NCBI GenBank assembly: GCA_021845705.1
Contig: JAJZVJ010000101.1
Location: forward strand, 1-7,661
Reading direction: 5' to 3'
DNA: 7,661 nucleotides
DNA from: a bacterium
GTDB taxonomy: Bacteria > Elusimicrobiota > Elusimicrobia > Elusimicrobiales > UBA9959
Part shown: positions 6,179-7,661 of the stretch, one piece after another
How the letters are laid out: each line of letters begins with the position of its first letter
Numbering within the stretch: the first letter of the stretch is position 1
Position numbers and translations under genes: made by a program
Notes under the pieces: model-generated
The model's input: only the letters and a program-made list of their open reading frames with translations
Databases searched by the model: none
What the model was told of the DNA's origin: nothing

Positions 6179-6208
6179 ATAATATTCTACAGTACAGTGG
6201 TAAGTGAA
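6179..6208 (-). promoter_or_regulatory. Candidate promoter of the 57-residue gene
   Basis: On the - strand TTCACT (6203-6208) and TATTAT (6179-6184) are separated by 18 bases. Transcription would begin near 6172, giving a leader of roughly 28 bases that contains the ribosome site. An alternative -10, TAGAAT (6184-6189), overlaps it. Both boxes are only moderate matches to the sigma-70 consensus. Confidence 0.35.
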
Positions 6209-6215
6209 CTGTGAA
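6185..6215. promoter_or_regulatory. Inverted-repeat cluster overlapping the candidate promoter (possible operator)
   Basis: ACAGT occurs at 6189-6193 and again at 6194-6198, and its complement ACTGT at 6208-6212. The outer arms extend to TTCTACAGT (6185-6193) against ACTGTGAA (6208-6215), matching apart from one inserted base. They cover the spacer between the proposed -35 and -10 boxes, where a repressor would block transcription. No known operator consensus is recognised. Confidence 0.3.
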
Positions 6216-6290
6216 ATCCATGTAAAATCCGGGTAAATTTATATGGGACGTACGTGACTTTATGACCATTTATCAACAGGTCATTTGAGG

Positions 6291-6322
6291 CCGCAGGGGA
6301 AGCCCGGCGGTTTTATTTTTTT
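6291..6322 (+). terminator. Strong rho-independent terminator, + strand
   Basis: CCGC (6291-6294) pairs with GCGG (6307-6310), then an A-G mismatch, then GGG (6296-6298) with CCC (6303-6305) around a GAAG loop. The run TTTTATTTTTTT (6311-6322) follows at once. This is the most canonical intrinsic terminator in the window. No + strand gene is recognised between the end of the CHAD gene (4929) and this site, so what it ends is unclear. It stands 45 bases before the first possible start of the metallopeptidase frame. Confidence 0.65.
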
Positions 6323-6366
6323 CGCCTCTTGCGCGCGGGCCGGAAATCCGCCCCGGATTCCAGGCC

Positions 6367-7371
6367 GTGGTTAAGAAATACGGCCTGCCGGACCTGCAAA
6401 GCGGGGATTTTATTAACTCCGCGCTCAACAGCGTTTCCTATACTTTCCCGTACCAGATAGAAAAGTCGAAAGGGGCGCTGGCCGAGTTCGCCGAGGTGAT
6501 AGAGGCCGCGGTCCTGAAGAAGATGCCCATGCCGGATTACGGGCGGATAAAAACGGCCCTGATAGTCCGTATAAAGGCTTCGGGCCTGGAGATTCCCGTA
6601 AAAGCGGAACTGGTGAACAGGGTGGAACTGACCTCGCTGATACTTCCTTCGCAATACATCAGGAAATACATCCCGTCCAGCGAGGAACTCTGGCCGGTGA
6701 TCCCGCAGCTTGTGGCCGACCAGGCCTGGAACGCGTCCTACGACGACCTGGGCGGGCAGGGTAACCCGGAGCTTAAGCCCAACCAGAGCGTGATAATAGT
6801 GTACCCGGGCATCCTGCTGGCCGAGATGCGGGGCGATGGCGCGCCCGCGCGGCTCGATTTCGTGCTGCTTCACGAGACCGCGCATTCCATAGATTCCGGC
6901 CGTTTCCCGGCCCTGTATTCCGGCTATGCCGGCTGCATGAGGGCGGCCTATAAGCAGGATTTCAAGAACTGGGAAGAAGTGATGGCCGACTACTGGGCCG
7001 TTTCGGCGCTGCCGTCTTTCCTCCCGCGCAGCGGCGGCCTGGATTATTTAGGCAAATCCTACGAACTGATCTGCGGAACCGACGGAGAGGCGGGCACGCT
7101 GATAGGCATGCTGACGCAGGCCGACCATCCTTCGGCTGAATACCGCATAGAGACCGTCCTTGGCCGGGACCCCGGCATAATAAAGCTCCTTGGCGGCCGG
7201 CCCGGGGCCGCTTCGTCTGCAAGATATAAGGTAAAACCTTCAACGCGCCGGGCCGGTGCCAGCAGTCGTCCGCTTTACCCGCTTTTTACTCCGCCTTCAT
7301 TCCTTCTTGACACTGTATTCATATACTGTAATCGTGGAGAAACGGACAGCAACTACGGACTTGCCGGTTAA
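6367..7371 (+). CDS. HExxH zinc-metallopeptidase-like protein, start uncertain, possibly damaged
   Basis: No named family recognised. Counting from GTG 6367 (334 residues), LLHETAHSIDS (167-177) holds a zincin motif H169-E-x-x-H173 with D176; about 30 residues later WEEVMADYWA (202-211) offers E203 or E204 as third zinc ligand, and DHPSAEYRIE (253-262) resembles the HP...RI element seen downstream of the active site in several gluzincins. A zinc-dependent peptidase fold is therefore likely. The first 160 residues match nothing I know. The start is weak: no Shine-Dalgarno, no signal peptide, and a strong terminator ends 45 bases upstream; the frame stays open back to 6289 without a start codon. 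ATG 6523 is an alternative but would remove 52 residues. After about residue 276 the tail (rich in Ser/Arg/Pro, then a hydrophobic patch) looks unlike a folded domain and overruns the next gene's start by 38 bases. A 5'-truncated or frameshifted gene is possible; codon use is native. Confidence 0.6.
   Translation: MVKKYGLPDLQSGDFINSALNSVSYTFPYQIEKSKGALAEFAEVIEAAVLKKMPMPDYGRIKTALIVRIKASGLEIPVKAELVNRVELTSLILPSQYIRKYIPSSEELWPVIPQLVADQAWNASYDDLGGQGNPELKPNQSVIIVYPGILLAEMRGDGAPARLDFVLLHETAHSIDSGRFPALYSGYAGCMRAAYKQDFKNWEEVMADYWAVSALPSFLPRSGGLDYLGKSYELICGTDGEAGTLIGMLTQADHPSAEYRIETVLGRDPGIIKLLGGRPGAASSARYKVKPSTRRAGASSRPLYPLFTPPSFLLDTVFIYCNRGETDSNYGLAG
7307..7332 (+). promoter_or_regulatory. Possible promoter of the LpxH-like gene
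   Basis: A perfect -35 hexamer TTGACA (7307-7312) is followed by TGTAAT (7327-7332) at a short 14-base spacing, or TATACT (7322-7327) closer still. The region is A/T-rich within GC-rich surroundings. If TATACT is the -10 box, transcription would start almost exactly at GTG 7334, making the message leaderless, which would explain the missing ribosome site. Spacing is poor for either pair. Confidence 0.3.
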
Positions 7372-7661
7372 GACTGCTAAACACAGTAACTATCGCGCCC
7401 TGTTCCTCTCAGATCTCCACCTGGGGACGCGGGGTTCGCAGGCGGAGATCCTGCTCGACTTCCTTAAACATCACGATGCTGACACGATCTACCTGGTCGG
7501 CGATATTGTCGACGGCTGGCGCCTGAAAAGCGGCTGGTACTGGCCGCAGGCGCACAACGACGTCATGCAGAAGCTGCTGCGGAAAGCGCGCAAAGGCTCC
7601 CGGGTCGTTTACCTGCCGGGCAACCATGACGAGTTCGCCCGCGACTATGCGGGGATCGGAA
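7334..7661 (+). CDS. LpxH-like metallophosphoesterase (UDP-2,3-diacylglucosamine diphosphatase family), 3' truncated by window edge
   Basis: The first 109 residues of a calcineurin-like phosphoesterase of the LpxH-related group (COG2908), whose best-known member splits UDP-2,3-diacylglucosamine in lipid A synthesis at the inner membrane. Metal-binding motifs appear in order: SDLHLG with D27 and H29; GDIVD with D57; GNHDE with N97 and H98. The GWRLKSGWYWPQAHNDV segment (61-77) is typical of a widespread LpxH paralogue group, so the true substrate may be a related lipid nucleotide and not the LpxH substrate itself. The homology begins about 18 residues in, at YRALFLSDLHL. GTG 7334 is the best available start (no ATG upstream in frame; TTG 7361 is an alternative), though it has no Shine-Dalgarno. 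It overlaps the preceding metallopeptidase frame by 38 bases. The rest of the gene lies beyond the window. Confidence 0.85.
   Translation, partial: MEKRTATTDLPVKTAKHSNYRALFLSDLHLGTRGSQAEILLDFLKHHDADTIYLVGDIVDGWRLKSGWYWPQAHNDVMQKLLRKARKGSRVVYLPGNHDEFARDYAGIG

Noticed and set aside
6005..6214. 69-residue + strand frame with a hydrophobic stretch
   Set aside because: Begins at a TTG with GGAG directly abutting it, so spacing is wrong; its hydrophobic patch is the mirror of the - strand small gene's membrane segment, which has far better start signals.
6313..6885. 190-residue open frame on the - strand
   Set aside because: Antisense to the metallopeptidase frame, which carries the HExxH and EExxAD motifs.
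7193..7211. GC hairpin GCGGCC/GGCCGC as a terminator
   Set aside because: No T-run follows and it lies inside an open reading frame; kept only as a possible site of assembly error.
1..7661. CRISPR array, tRNA/rRNA genes, insertion sequence, phage or defence system
   Set aside because: No regularly spaced repeats, cloverleaf candidates, transposase motifs or terminal inverted repeats were seen on either strand.

Overview
The window is dense, GC-rich bacterial DNA with seven full-length or near-full-length protein genes, one very small gene, and a partial gene at each edge. Several genes (the nnrE-like fragment, the receiver protein, the GH13 enzyme, the metallopeptidase) use the isoleucine codon ATA often despite the high GC. 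That bias, the Gram-negative-type LpxH-like phosphoesterase at the right edge and the mixture of families fit an uncultured diderm bacterium. Elusimicrobiota is my best guess, but it rests on general impression, not on a diagnostic gene.

Left block (1-2636, + strand): the end of an NAD(P)H-hydrate epimerase gene overlaps by 4 bases the start of a stand-alone response-regulator receiver protein. A GH13 enzyme of the cyclodextrin glucanotransferase/amylase type with a C-terminal CBM20 starch-binding domain follows 19 bases later. The three look like one transcription unit. The GH13 enzyme has no signal peptide, so it probably acts on internal glycogen or maltodextrin. Convergent to it, on the - strand, is a very short tilS (tRNA-Ile lysidine synthetase).

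Middle block (3498-5814): sixA (phosphohistidine phosphatase) and a CHAD-domain gene run on the + strand, and a class-III-like polyphosphate kinase 2 runs tail to tail against them with a 6-base gap. CHAD proteins bind polyphosphate and PPK2 uses it to make or break nucleotide phosphates, so this looks like a small polyphosphate locus.

Right block (5815-7661): a - strand gene for a 57-residue protein with an N-terminal membrane or signal segment lies in what would otherwise look like a long intergenic gap. Its upstream region contains inverted repeats and a plausible promoter. A strong + strand intrinsic terminator stands at 6291-6322 with no recognised + strand gene before it. Just after it begins an HExxH zinc-metallopeptidase-like reading frame that lacks a convincing start, signal peptide and promoter. 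The window ends inside an LpxH-like metallophosphoesterase whose probable GTG start overlaps the end of the metallopeptidase frame. No tRNA, rRNA, CRISPR array, insertion sequence or origin was seen, and no gene-free stretch exceeds 300 bases once the small gene is counted (gaps 5815-5970 and 6145-6366).
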